A program made the position numbers and the translations under genes. A model generated the notes under the pieces. That model saw only the letters and a program-made list of their open reading frames with translations. It was not told the DNA's origin and did no database searches. A DNA stretch of 25,098 nucleotides from Sedimentisphaerales bacterium (GTDB lineage Bacteria > Planctomycetota > Phycisphaerae > Sedimentisphaerales > SM23-30), in NCBI GenBank assembly GCA_016932145.1, contig JAFGDI010000188.1, positions 1 to 25,098 on the forward strand, in the 5' to 3' direction. Below, piece after piece: positions 16,000 through 24,362 of this stretch (within the stretch, counting starts at the first letter, position 1; every line of letters begins with the position of its first letter).

Positions 16000-16755
16000 T
16001 TATCCAATATTACCCATCTTAGAAATAGCCGAACCCAGCGTCTGATCCTGTATCTGTAACATTGTTACATTATTCTGGAACATACGCTGAGATTTTATCA
16101 TAGCTGTAATTTCTTCCAAAGCATTAACACCAGAGCCTTCAACACAACCCTGGATCATCTCCGCTTTTGATGCAATTGCCTTACTGGCATCTCCCTCATA
16201 CAAATTATTACCTAATTTGCGTAACTGAGTCTTATCTTCAAAGTCAACTACGCCCAACTGAGCTACATCCTGACCATTCTGACTGATAAAACCATTACGG
16301 TCGATCTCAGGAGTTATACCCGGCAATAACTTGATCGGAGCCCCGGCATTATCCAGCACCGGCTGCTCGCCTGCTATTGTCACTAAGCTCATACCATCTG
16401 GCCCTACCATAAAACGGCCATCACGGGTATATGAGACCTTATCACCTGCCTGTACCTGGAAAAATCCTTCTCCATTCAAGGCAACATCAAAAGAAGAGTC
16501 AGTTCGATCAAGAGATCCCTGCGAAAAGTCAGTATAGGTAGGAAGCGAAAAGACCCCACCACCTGTTTTCTCTAACAGGGCTGAGGATAGACGGCCAGAA
16601 CCAGCCAGCTGCGCCTCTGTGGGCCGCGCCTGGTATAGTGCCATATCTTTTTTGAATGCCGCTGTATCTACATTCGCCAGATTGTTCGCTACGACATCCT
16701 GTCTATACGAACTGGCCATTGCACCAGCAGCCGAAATATACATTCCGTACAACAT
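16000..16755 (-). CDS. flgF: Flagellar rod protein FlgF
   Basis: Proximal/middle rod subunit, a paralogue of FlgG. N-terminal motif VVANNLANVDTAAFKKD (residues 21-37), central SSFDVALNGEGFFQV and YTRDGRFMV, and C-terminal GVNALEEITAMIKSQRMFQNN with ending QTLGSAISKMGN. Length 251 fits. FlgF is preferred over a second FlgG because it precedes flgG, starts MLYGMYISAAGA and is shorter; the two families overlap in sequence. The ribosome site AAGGA (spacing 6) lies in a small hairpin. It follows the 63-residue gene by 18 bases. Confidence 0.88.
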   Translation of the reverse strand: MLYGMYISAAGAMASSYRQDVVANNLANVDTAAFKKDMALYQARPTEAQLAGSGRLSSALLEKTGGGVFSLPTYTDFSQGSLDRTDSSFDVALNGEGFFQVQAGDKVSYTRDGRFMVGPDGMSLVTIAGEQPVLDNAGAPIKLLPGITPEIDRNGFISQNGQDVAQLGVVDFEDKTQLRKLGNNLYEGDASKAIASKAEMIQGCVEGSGVNALEEITAMIKSQRMFQNNVTMLQIQDQTLGSAISKMGNIG

Positions 16756-16756
16756 C

Positions 16757-16770
16757 GCTCATCCTTAAGC
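16757..16770 (-). promoter_or_regulatory. flgF ribosome-site hairpin (candidate CsrA site)
   Basis: Stem GCTT / GAGC (three Watson-Crick pairs plus a closing U-G) with the hexaloop AAGGAT, which fits the ANGGAN loop preferred by CsrA. The loop holds the ribosome site and the ATG is one base after the stem. Confidence 0.4.
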
Positions 16771-16773
16771 TAA

Positions 16774-16965
16774 CTAGGCCGAGTACTCCGCCTCGACCGC
16801 CTGCATCTCCTGAGCTTCCCCGTATTGATGTCTGACTACTGCCAGACGGGCTGCTTCCGCAATCCGTTGCGAAAGACGGCCGCTTCGTAACTCATTCAGC
16901 ATCGAGTCTAACCGACTCGCCTTATCCATATCCCCGGATATTTCTCTGCTGATCATTGGCTCCAT
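16774..16965 (-). CDS. Small helical protein of unknown function, first gene of the flagellar operon
   Basis: A 63-residue reading frame I do not recognise. It has an ATG with ribosome site AAGGA (spacing 5) and sits 18 bases before flgF in the same direction, so it is probably expressed as the first gene of the operon. The sequence is charged and predicted helical (DKASRLDSMLNELRSGRLSQ, then IAEAARLAVVRHQYGEAQEM), with no Cys, no signal peptide and no membrane segment. A FlgM-type anti-sigma factor was considered because of size and location, but its C-terminal motif is not visible. It could equally be a rod-assembly or chaperone-like accessory protein. Confidence 0.6.
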   Translation of the reverse strand: MEPMISREISGDMDKASRLDSMLNELRSGRLSQRIAEAARLAVVRHQYGEAQEMQAVEAEYSA

Positions 16966-17004
16966 CCAATTCCTTACTTTACAGGTTATATTCGCTCATA
17001 TTAA

Positions 17005-17034
17005 ACGGCTGAAATTCTCCGAACTTCTCGCCGT
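17005..17034 (-). promoter_or_regulatory. Operon-leader hairpin with GGA at its tip
   Basis: On the mRNA strand an outer stem ACGGC (17034-17030) / GCCGT (17009-17005) and an inner stem GAAGTTC (17027-17021) / GAATTTC (17017-17011, one G-U pair) enclose a GGA tip, with a small 2x1 internal loop between them. It lies between the candidate promoter and the first gene, so it would be in the 5' leader of the whole flagellar message. Confidence 0.55.
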
Positions 17035-17069
17035 ATTAAACTCATGCAAGTCATTCCAGAAAACCTTAA

Positions 17070-17085
17070 TACAATAACCGTGCCA
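17070..17085 (-). promoter_or_regulatory. Sigma54-like promoter of the flagellar operon
   Basis: Minus strand TGGCACG (17085-17079), four bases, then TTGTA (17074-17070). This matches the sigma54 consensus TGGCACG-N4-TTGCA except for T instead of C in the -12 GC pair. Transcription would start near 17060, about 95 bases before the first ATG. Sigma54 control of rod and hook genes is common in other flagellated bacteria. No enhancer site was identified. Confidence 0.45.
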
Positions 17086-17127
17086 AAAAAACAAAAACTC
17101 ATAAAAAATATTTAAAATTATCTTTTT

Positions 17128-17156
17128 TTAACCAAAATCGACCTAAATACTTTAAT
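17128..17156 (+). promoter_or_regulatory. Possible sigma70-type promoter for the glycan genes
   Basis: TTAACC, 17-base spacer, TTTAAT (4/6 and 5/6 matches). It lies in an A/T-rich region where chance matches are frequent and would leave a ~240-base leader. Confidence 0.25.
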
Positions 17157-17400
17157 AACAACATGTTACAATAAACAATTAAAATGGCAGGCCCTTTAAC
17201 CTCTCTGAACAGATAAAATCACTTATCGGACTAGAAAATCGACAGCGCAGCTTTTGCGCCCTGACCTGCAATTTTTACGCTTCGCGCAATAAATGCCGGA
17301 TTATTGTTGGCTCAACTGGCTTTTTACCGATTATCAAACTGCGGCAGAACCAGTACAGGCCGCACCATACTGACCATAAGTACTTATAGATAAGCTAATT

Positions 17401-18648
17401 ATGCCTAAAGAACCAAAGCCTTCCATACTAATACTCTATCATTTTTACAAACCTGACGATGTAATTTCAGCTCGCCACTTCTCTGACTTATCAGAAGGCC
17501 TTGCCCAGAGAGGCTGGAATGTAACAGTTTACACCAGCAACCGCTACTGTCGCAGTGCCAAAAAGAGCATACCGATAAAAAATGAGCTGATTAACGGCGT
17601 TAATGTATTTCGTTTTAACAGACCGGCACTTGACCAGTCTAAAAACATATCTCGCATGATAAATTCCTTTATCATATCGCTGAAGTGGCTTGCAAAAATA
17701 GCTACTGGCAAATCCTATGATATTGTCCTGCTGGGAACAGATCCACAGTTAGGCTATTTCATAACCCCCTTCATTCGCTTGTTCAGGCCGGGCTGCAAAA
17801 TAGCACTCTGGGCTTTTGATCTTTATCCGGAGATCATTGCAAAGGTTGATCGGCCAACTTTTTTTACCCGATCCTTACCTTATATATTAAGCCCATGGGC
17901 CAGATTAAGCTATCGATGTATGGACTTAATTGCCGATCTGGGCAGTTGCATGAGATCCGCAATAGAGCGATACAACCCCAGTGGCAGACTGACCACACTG
18001 ATACCCTGGGCCTTGAAAGAGCCGGACAAAGCAGTACAGCCAGATGAGGATATCAGACATAAACTATTTGGAGATGCAAAGTTAGCAATACTATATTCCG
18101 GAACTATTGGCAAGGCCCATACATTCAGCGATTTTATCGAGCTGGCACGGTCATTGCGTCAGAGAAAAATATCAGCCCATATCTGTTTTGCCGGTCGAGG
18201 TAATGCCCTGAGCCAATTACAGGCAATGATAACCGCGGAAGATACCAATATCAGTTTCGCCGGGTTTGCTAATGAAGAGGAGCTGGAACTGCGACTATCG
18301 GCTGCCGACCTGCACCTTATCAGCTTACGAGAGGGTTGGCAAGGCCTGGTAGTACCCTCAAAGTTTTTCGGCTCTCTGGCTACAGGCCGCCCTTTGATCT
18401 ATGCCGGCACACCAGATTCTGCTATAAAAAAATGGATAGAGCAGTACCAGATTGGCTATTATTTATGTTCAAGTAATTCCGACTTTGTGGCCGATAACCT
18501 AATGATGCTTTGCGAACAGCCGCATCTGCTGGCAGAGTTACAAAAGCGAACCCTGGAGACCTGGAAAGAGCATTTCTCCAGAACTAAGATCATAGATTCA
18601 TTCGATCTGGAACTAAGAAGTATAATAAAAAGAGAAAGAGACCTATAA
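17401..18648 (+). CDS. Glycosyltransferase, GT4 type (WcaI/WbuB-like)
   Basis: Likely cytosolic transferase adding a sugar from a nucleotide-sugar donor to a growing surface glycan. The 415-residue layout is GT-B: an N-terminal acceptor domain (LILYHFYKPDDVISARHFSD, then LAQRGWNVTVYTSN), a helical linker, and a C-terminal donor domain beginning about residue 215 with LAILYSGTIGKAH. The GT4-like donor segment is HLISLREGWQGLVVPSK and FFGSLATGRPLIYAG. A Pro-Ser-Lys replaces the usual Glu-rich EX7E stretch, as in the colanic-acid WcaI / WbuB subgroup. Substrate cannot be read from the sequence. The gene ends one base before the epimerase start, so the two are translationally close. Confidence 0.85.
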   Translation: MPKEPKPSILILYHFYKPDDVISARHFSDLSEGLAQRGWNVTVYTSNRYCRSAKKSIPIKNELINGVNVFRFNRPALDQSKNISRMINSFIISLKWLAKIATGKSYDIVLLGTDPQLGYFITPFIRLFRPGCKIALWAFDLYPEIIAKVDRPTFFTRSLPYILSPWARLSYRCMDLIADLGSCMRSAIERYNPSGRLTTLIPWALKEPDKAVQPDEDIRHKLFGDAKLAILYSGTIGKAHTFSDFIELARSLRQRKISAHICFAGRGNALSQLQAMITAEDTNISFAGFANEEELELRLSAADLHLISLREGWQGLVVPSKFFGSLATGRPLIYAGTPDSAIKKWIEQYQIGYYLCSSNSDFVADNLMMLCEQPHLLAELQKRTLETWKEHFSRTKIIDSFDLELRSIIKRERDL

Positions 18649-18649
18649 G

Positions 18650-19669
18650 ATGAAAACAGCATTAGTCTGTGGTGCAGGCGGATTTATTGGCAGCCATCTG
18701 GTAAAGAGATTAAAAGCCGAGGGCTTTGAAGTTACTGGAATTGATCTGAAATACCCGGAGTTTGGCACTACTGCCGCCGACGAATTCGTCATAGGAGACC
18801 TTCGCAGCCAGTCTGTATGCAGTGAGATAATGGACCGCCCCTACGACGAGGTATATCAGCTTGCTGCTGACATGGGTGGCGCGGGCTTTGTATTCACCGG
18901 CGAACACGACGCTGAGATAATGCACAACTCAGCCATTATAAACCTTAATATAGCCGACCTGGCTGCAAAGACCGGCGTCAAAAAGCTATTTTACTCTTCT
19001 TCTGCCTGTATCTACCCGGCATATAACCAGCTCGACCCTGACAACCCCAAATGTAATGAAGATTCGGCATACCCGGCAGCACCTGACAGTGACTATGGCT
19101 GGGAAAAGTTATTCAGCGAAAGAATGTATATGGCATACAGCAGGAATCTTAACCTGGATGTCCGCATCGCCCGCTTCCATAACATTTTCGGGCCGGAAGG
19201 AACCTGGACCGGGGGCAGAGAAAAATCACCTGCCGCTTTCTGCCGGAAAGTTGCTCAGACACCTGACAACGGTACAATTGAAATGTGGGGCGATGGCAAT
19301 CAGACCAGATCGTTCCTCTATATCGATGAATGCCTTGAAGGCGTAAGAAGACTAATGAACTCATCTTTCATGGGACCATTAAATATTGGCTCAGAGGAAA
19401 TGGTGTCAATAAACCAGCTCTGCCAGATGATCGCTGAGATTGCCGGAAAAACGATTAATGTGCAGCATATCGATGGCCCGCTTGGCGTTCGCGGCAGAAA
19501 TTCAGACAATAACCTCATGTTCGAAAAGCTCAACTGGAAACCAACCCAGCCGCTCGAAACCGGTCTGAGACATACTTATAAATGGATTTGCCAGCAGGTT
19601 GCCGACACTAACAACAACTTGATATCACAATCGGCCAAAAACAAGAATTCTCAGAATACACACGCATGA
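18650..19669 (+). CDS. GDP-mannose 3,5-epimerase
   Basis: Short-chain dehydrogenase-type epimerase that converts GDP-D-mannose to GDP-L-galactose (and GDP-L-gulose), using bound NAD. The Rossmann glycine motif GAGGFIG is at 8-14. Active-site residues align with the plant enzyme at a constant offset of 25: Cys120 (SSSACIYP), Tyr149 and Lys153 (YGWEK), Lys192 (GGREKSPAAFCRK) and Arg281 (GVRGRNSDNN). The stretches LAADMGGAGFVF, RFHNIFGPEGTWTGG and GDGNQTRSFLYIDE are also characteristic. Together with the adjacent glycosyltransferase it suggests an L-galactose-type sugar in a surface polysaccharide. The last ~20 residues are a polar Asn/Gln/Ser tail beyond the family core. Confidence 0.9.
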   Translation: MKTALVCGAGGFIGSHLVKRLKAEGFEVTGIDLKYPEFGTTAADEFVIGDLRSQSVCSEIMDRPYDEVYQLAADMGGAGFVFTGEHDAEIMHNSAIINLNIADLAAKTGVKKLFYSSSACIYPAYNQLDPDNPKCNEDSAYPAAPDSDYGWEKLFSERMYMAYSRNLNLDVRIARFHNIFGPEGTWTGGREKSPAAFCRKVAQTPDNGTIEMWGDGNQTRSFLYIDECLEGVRRLMNSSFMGPLNIGSEEMVSINQLCQMIAEIAGKTINVQHIDGPLGVRGRNSDNNLMFEKLNWKPTQPLETGLRHTYKWICQQVADTNNNLISQSAKNKNSQNTHA

Positions 19670-19712
19670 CTAAGTGTATCTGACGGCTTTGGCCCGACTA
19701 TAAATCAACTGC

Positions 19713-22700
19713 CTAATTGAGCCATTGACCGGCAAGCGTTTCCAGGTCGATAATATCTACCTGGCCATTGCGATCAATGTCAACACCAGAGCAATTGAAC
19801 CAGCTATTCTGACATTCGTCATTAAGCCAATACTGAGCAATAACCGCCAGGTCTAAAAGATCAACCCGACAATTACCATCAAAGTCAGCCAGGCTCGCTG
19901 CGGTAGTAAAGGTCCAGACCGGACCACGAACTACATCGCCACATCTGTTACTCGCTTCGACCTGCCAGTAATAAGTCTCACCCGTACCCAGCACACCGGG
20001 ATCATAAACCGGATATTCATATCCAGTTACGAGCAATGTCTGGGGCGGATTGACAGTGTCCAGATAGACATCATAAAAATACAGACTCAGGGCACTCCTG
20101 ACCGCATTGGCAATTATCAGCGATTTGCTATTATCATAAGAATAATAGTCCCAGCCTAAAAGCAGCACACTGCCGGCGCCAATACTTTTCGCTATTGCCA
20201 CAGGACTGCCTTCACACACTACTATCACATCACCATTATGCTCACTATAAGATACTGTCCCATAAGTAGCAGGGAAAGTTTCCGGCAACGACCTGGTCAG
20301 CCTGCTTTGCTCTGCTACCCTCAAAACCGCATCATCGGCTAAAACCGAAGCGGCATTAACCTGAAGCAAACCAGTAGCATTCAACAGGCGGTCTGCCCCC
20401 CAGCTATAATCGCAAACGACAACCACACCGCCATTTTCCACATAGCCCGGCAGCACTGTAGCAAAAACTTCAGCCAGAATATCTACATGACTACTGGCAA
20501 TAAGCTCCTGTTCAGGCACAAGAAAGACCTGATGATCAGCCAGCATTTGCGTAAGAGCAACCGGGTCCTCGCTATCGGTAAGCGTTACAGAAAAATCTGA
20601 AAAGTTGTCGGCTATGGCATTAAGCGTATTCTCCAGCTCACCTCCAGATGAATTATCAGAATAGCCGGCAAACACCAGAATATTTACCAATGCCTGACCA
20701 CCACCAATAAATTCTAACAGTGGAATTGCTCTTACAGTACCTTCCCCTGGCTGCTGACCCGTCAGAAGAGATTTAGCCTGTATCTCTGCTATCTGCTCTG
20801 CACTTCGTGTATTATACTTCTTCACAGACTTATTATCAGACTCGGGAATCTGCCACTGTAAGGGCATATTCGCCGGCTGACAAATCTGCATATTCACCGG
20901 CATTACCGGTTCAGGGGCAGACAGAAAACTACACTGGTTAAAATACAGATCTACACGGGCAAAATCTGAGGCCAACACCTGACCGTTGTCTGCATTAAGG
21001 GCATACCAGGTAAAAACATCTGGCAATGTTGCCTGACGATCCGAAACATACAATACCACATTATTGGCATCAAGGTTATAAGGTACGGCATCTATCAATA
21101 ATGCCCCATCATAAAGCTCGCCTGAAGCGGGCAGCGTCTCGATCACATAACTACTGACATTGGTTGCTGACAAAGCAATAGCCTGCTCCTGACCAGACCA
21201 TAATTCATAACTGGCATTAGCTGCTACCGGGTAAACGCCGGTACAAAAATCCATATCAGTGAAATCGCTTGCCACAAACATAGACGGCATACCGCCACCA
21301 GCAGAAAGGCCAACACCTACATCTTTACTATTGCCTGAAACATTCAGCCAGCTCAACACTATCATACCATCATAAAACATCTGCACCTGAAAGGTTCGCA
21401 AAACACTTGTACCAAATTCTGGCACACCGGCAAAGGTCACCACTACCTGATCTTCAAGCTGCTGCCAGGTCACACTATCTCCCAGCGGCGGATTAAGGTC
21501 AGAATAATACATTGAGATATGAGGTCTGGAAAAATGCTCATACAGGTCAAAGTTGTAGTTTATCTTAGTAGAATCAAAGGCAATATAGCCATTGGAACAT
21601 ATATGCAATACACTCCATAACTGACCATAAAGACTGATCGACTTACCATTAGCCAAATACACAGTTTCCATTCGCTCATCATTACTGCCCTGACTGAGGT
21701 CAAATACCGCTGTACCTGACTGTGGGTCGATTGGCAATGTATCAATATGACTCCGACAGGCAAAATAATAATTATCTGAACCATCTGGAACAAAACTGAT
21801 CGATACACCTGAAAGGTCACAGGCTCCCGGCAAAAAACGCTCGGTAAAATAATTTGCCAGCGGCATGATATTTAACACATAATCAGCCTGAGACGAATCA
21901 TCAAGGCCATCAGATACATGCCATTGAAATATATCACCGCCAACATAAGAGTCCGATGCCTGATATTCTATATAACCTGTATTACCCAAAGAGTAAGGCA
22001 CAGCTTCAATCAATATATCACCAGCATAAAGAGACCCTCTTTGCGGCAGGGTGTCTATTATATATGTCAGCGGCGAAGGAACACCATCATCATAGGCCGG
22101 CAAATAAATCTCTTCACGCATACTCTGCAATATGGTGATCGACGAATCAATCGCAATCGGAATACCAGTATCTGCCTTAGCTGACAGATAATTACTAAAA
22201 TCACTCTCAACAAATGGCTCTGGCTTGCTACCGCCTGATAAGCCAACTATTAAATCATTTGTACCAACCTGCAACCAGGTTATCCTAATAATACCATTAT
22301 AAAAATGCTGGATCTGAAATGAACTACTCACTGAGCCATCAACCTGAAGAATATCTCTATAAGTCACTACCAGCGAACTATCAGTTATAAGATAACTAAT
22401 ACTGCAATTTCCTCTGACTGGATTAAGATCGTCAAACAAGGCCGAAACTCGAGGCTTCAAAAAATGGCTGTCAATAGTATCTTCATATTTAGTATCAGAT
22501 AGACCATAGGTAAGATATCCATTGGAACCTATAAATACCTGGCTATATGCCACACCGAATAAAGACAGATAATTACCCGGCAAAGTAACACCATAACTGT
22601 CATCATCACCGAGTTCTAACTCTACAGCTCCGGCAGTATCAACCTCAAAAACATTGGCCCGGGTCACTATAGCCTTATATGTGCCATTAACCTGCGGTGT

Positions 22701-24362
22701 GAATGTCAGGGTTTTGTTACTTAAGTCAAATATATCGGAACCATAGCCGGTAAACTGCTCTGTAAGACAATCATTCATACCCAGAGCCAGCCCCATTTCA
22801 AGGGTATAGTTTTTATTATAGGTATTGTCAGCAATAGTAATATCATTGCGATAAACGCCATTTGTAAGCGATAAAGTTGCCTGGGCATTTACCTCTACCT
22901 GTATATCAGTTTCGCTGACACCGGCGAGAACGCCCGATTCGGGAGTAATTGTCAGCCAGGCCGGTTTCTCGGTTATAGACCACGATACAGGACTATCAGT
23001 TCGGTTTGACAAACGATATAATACCGCCTCTGGCGAGAACCCTTCACTCTCTGAGCCATAGAACACCTGACCACTTATCGGCCACACTGATAGCCCCACC
23101 GGGCAATTTGCTGTAATACCTGCTACAATACTCTGTAAGTCATAATAAAAATAGTCACTTTCCACCTGAATTGACTCTCGGTGAGCCTGCCTGAGCCAAC
23201 TATCGTAAGGAAAAGAAACGAAAGCATCAAGAAAAGCAGGCCAGCTTGTCTCTCTGACAAATGCCATAGAATGACCGGCATAATCACTGCCCGCACCGGT
23301 GGTCGGAAAATTAATCGACACACCCCCAAGACCAGACAGATCACTACTGGCAGCATGTGATACTATGGCCTCTGACAAACCGGCCCGAACTGAATTAGCA
23401 GCAGCAAGACAATTTTCCGGGTCAGAGTCTATATCAACCATCAGAGAATCTGCCAGCGCATCAACACTTGCCAGCAAAGTCTCAACTTTACTGAGGTCTA
23501 TAGCTGACAAAGCAACATCTGACTGAAAATAATTGCAATATCTCTGCACAACAGTATGACCCAGCTCTGCCAGAGACATTCTCGGATTATACTGCAAATC
23601 ATTTATGAAAAGATCGTAGGGCCAGCCATCCCCCGGCTCTTTCACCTCTGAGCCAATGAACATTGAAGCATTATTGCGGATCTCACCTACCACCTCGACC
23701 ATAGCCATCAGGCAGGCATCCATACCCAATATGTCAATATCCACACCCTCACGAACTGACAGTCGGTCGAGAACCTCCCTTAGCTCGCTAAGCGTCAATT
23801 CATCAGAACTGGTAAAATCCTGACATATAGCCTTTTCTATTTCCGGTTCTTTCTCTGTTGGCAAACTACCTGTGCGAGTTATCGCTTCGGCCATAGCTAC
23901 AGAAGCAAAATACTCAGACCAGCCGCCGCCATGATTCCAGAGGACTAACATTGTCTTATCTGAGGGATAACTCTGGTGTGCCCAAAGCACAAAATCCTCC
24001 AGTACCGCCGGGTCGCCCATATTGGCCTCACCCAGAACCGTACCCCAGCTCGATACTGGCGTATCGCCAAAATCTATACCACCTCGCCTGGCATCTGTCC
24101 AATTGTCGTAAGCAGAACTATAACCTGCTATCCGGTCAAGCATTACAACGATATTCACATTCATATCTGAACCAATACTAGCCATTTCCAGAAAATCAGA
24201 TAAGGCATAAGGTTCAAGATTGTTATCACCATCAATATACACCATAATCGTCCAGCTCTTATATGGAGCTGGATTCTCTGGTGAATACTGGGCAAATAAA
24301 GACGAAATACATGTCGTCAATAAAACTGCCGACAATATACATTGTCTGATAAAAATATTCAT
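19713..24362 (-). CDS. Secreted clostripain-family (C11) multidomain protein with dockerin-like C-terminus
   Basis: A 1549-residue exported protein. Signal peptide 1-24 (cleavage after LFA). Clostripain-type cysteine peptidase about 35-390 with catalytic His144 (WNHGGGW) and Cys217 (GMDACLMA). A BACON/Ig-like domain about 440-520. Two copies of a two-part beta unit at about 535-832 and 838-1142. A fibronectin III domain (about 1147-1176 and 1431-1488) interrupted by a ~250-residue alpha/beta, amidotransferase-like domain (ILVFAGYSD, then YVENGGVVVVCDY). A dockerin-like pair of calcium loops at 1493-1512 (DFDGNCRVDLLDL) and 1528-1547 (DIDRNGQVDIIDL). It probably acts outside the cell or on its surface as an Arg-type endopeptidase; substrate unknown. 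No clear ribosome site precedes the ATG. It is convergent with the epimerase. Confidence 0.88.
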   Translation of the reverse strand: MNIFIRQCILSAVLLTTCISSLFAQYSPENPAPYKSWTIMVYIDGDNNLEPYALSDFLEMASIGSDMNVNIVVMLDRIAGYSSAYDNWTDARRGGIDFGDTPVSSWGTVLGEANMGDPAVLEDFVLWAHQSYPSDKTMLVLWNHGGGWSEYFASVAMAEAITRTGSLPTEKEPEIEKAICQDFTSSDELTLSELREVLDRLSVREGVDIDILGMDACLMAMVEVVGEIRNNASMFIGSEVKEPGDGWPYDLFINDLQYNPRMSLAELGHTVVQRYCNYFQSDVALSAIDLSKVETLLASVDALADSLMVDIDSDPENCLAAANSVRAGLSEAIVSHAASSDLSGLGGVSINFPTTGAGSDYAGHSMAFVRETSWPAFLDAFVSFPYDSWLRQAHRESIQVESDYFYYDLQSIVAGITANCPVGLSVWPISGQVFYGSESEGFSPEAVLYRLSNRTDSPVSWSITEKPAWLTITPESGVLAGVSETDIQVEVNAQATLSLTNGVYRNDITIADNTYNKNYTLEMGLALGMNDCLTEQFTGYGSDIFDLSNKTLTFTPQVNGTYKAIVTRANVFEVDTAGAVELELGDDDSYGVTLPGNYLSLFGVAYSQVFIGSNGYLTYGLSDTKYEDTIDSHFLKPRVSALFDDLNPVRGNCSISYLITDSSLVVTYRDILQVDGSVSSSFQIQHFYNGIIRITWLQVGTNDLIVGLSGGSKPEPFVESDFSNYLSAKADTGIPIAIDSSITILQSMREEIYLPAYDDGVPSPLTYIIDTLPQRGSLYAGDILIEAVPYSLGNTGYIEYQASDSYVGGDIFQWHVSDGLDDSSQADYVLNIMPLANYFTERFLPGACDLSGVSISFVPDGSDNYYFACRSHIDTLPIDPQSGTAVFDLSQGSNDERMETVYLANGKSISLYGQLWSVLHICSNGYIAFDSTKINYNFDLYEHFSRPHISMYYSDLNPPLGDSVTWQQLEDQVVVTFAGVPEFGTSVLRTFQVQMFYDGMIVLSWLNVSGNSKDVGVGLSAGGGMPSMFVASDFTDMDFCTGVYPVAANASYELWSGQEQAIALSATNVSSYVIETLPASGELYDGALLIDAVPYNLDANNVVLYVSDRQATLPDVFTWYALNADNGQVLASDFARVDLYFNQCSFLSAPEPVMPVNMQICQPANMPLQWQIPESDNKSVKKYNTRSAEQIAEIQAKSLLTGQQPGEGTVRAIPLLEFIGGGQALVNILVFAGYSDNSSGGELENTLNAIADNFSDFSVTLTDSEDPVALTQMLADHQVFLVPEQELIASSHVDILAEVFATVLPGYVENGGVVVVCDYSWGADRLLNATGLLQVNAASVLADDAVLRVAEQSRLTRSLPETFPATYGTVSYSEHNGDVIVVCEGSPVAIAKSIGAGSVLLLGWDYYSYDNSKSLIIANAVRSALSLYFYDVYLDTVNPPQTLLVTGYEYPVYDPGVLGTGETYYWQVEASNRCGDVVRGPVWTFTTAASLADFDGNCRVDLLDLAVIAQYWLNDECQNSWFNCSGVDIDRNGQVDIIDLETLAGQWLN

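Larger units (their letters stand above)
16966..17400. other. Divergent intergenic region, 435 bases
   Basis: No reading frame worth calling. It separates the leftward flagellar operon from the rightward glycan genes. It holds the sigma54-like site and leader hairpin described separately, an A/T-rich stretch at about 17086-17185, a possible rightward promoter at 17128-17156, a GCGCA / TGCGC hairpin at 17245-17259 and a 12-base palindrome ATAAGTACTTAT at 17376-17387 close to the glycosyltransferase start, which could be an operator. Confidence 0.7.

Noticed and set aside
16774..16965. FlgM anti-sigma28 identity for the 63-residue protein
   Set aside because: Size and position fit, but the C-terminal FlgM pattern is not visible. 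Left as unknown.
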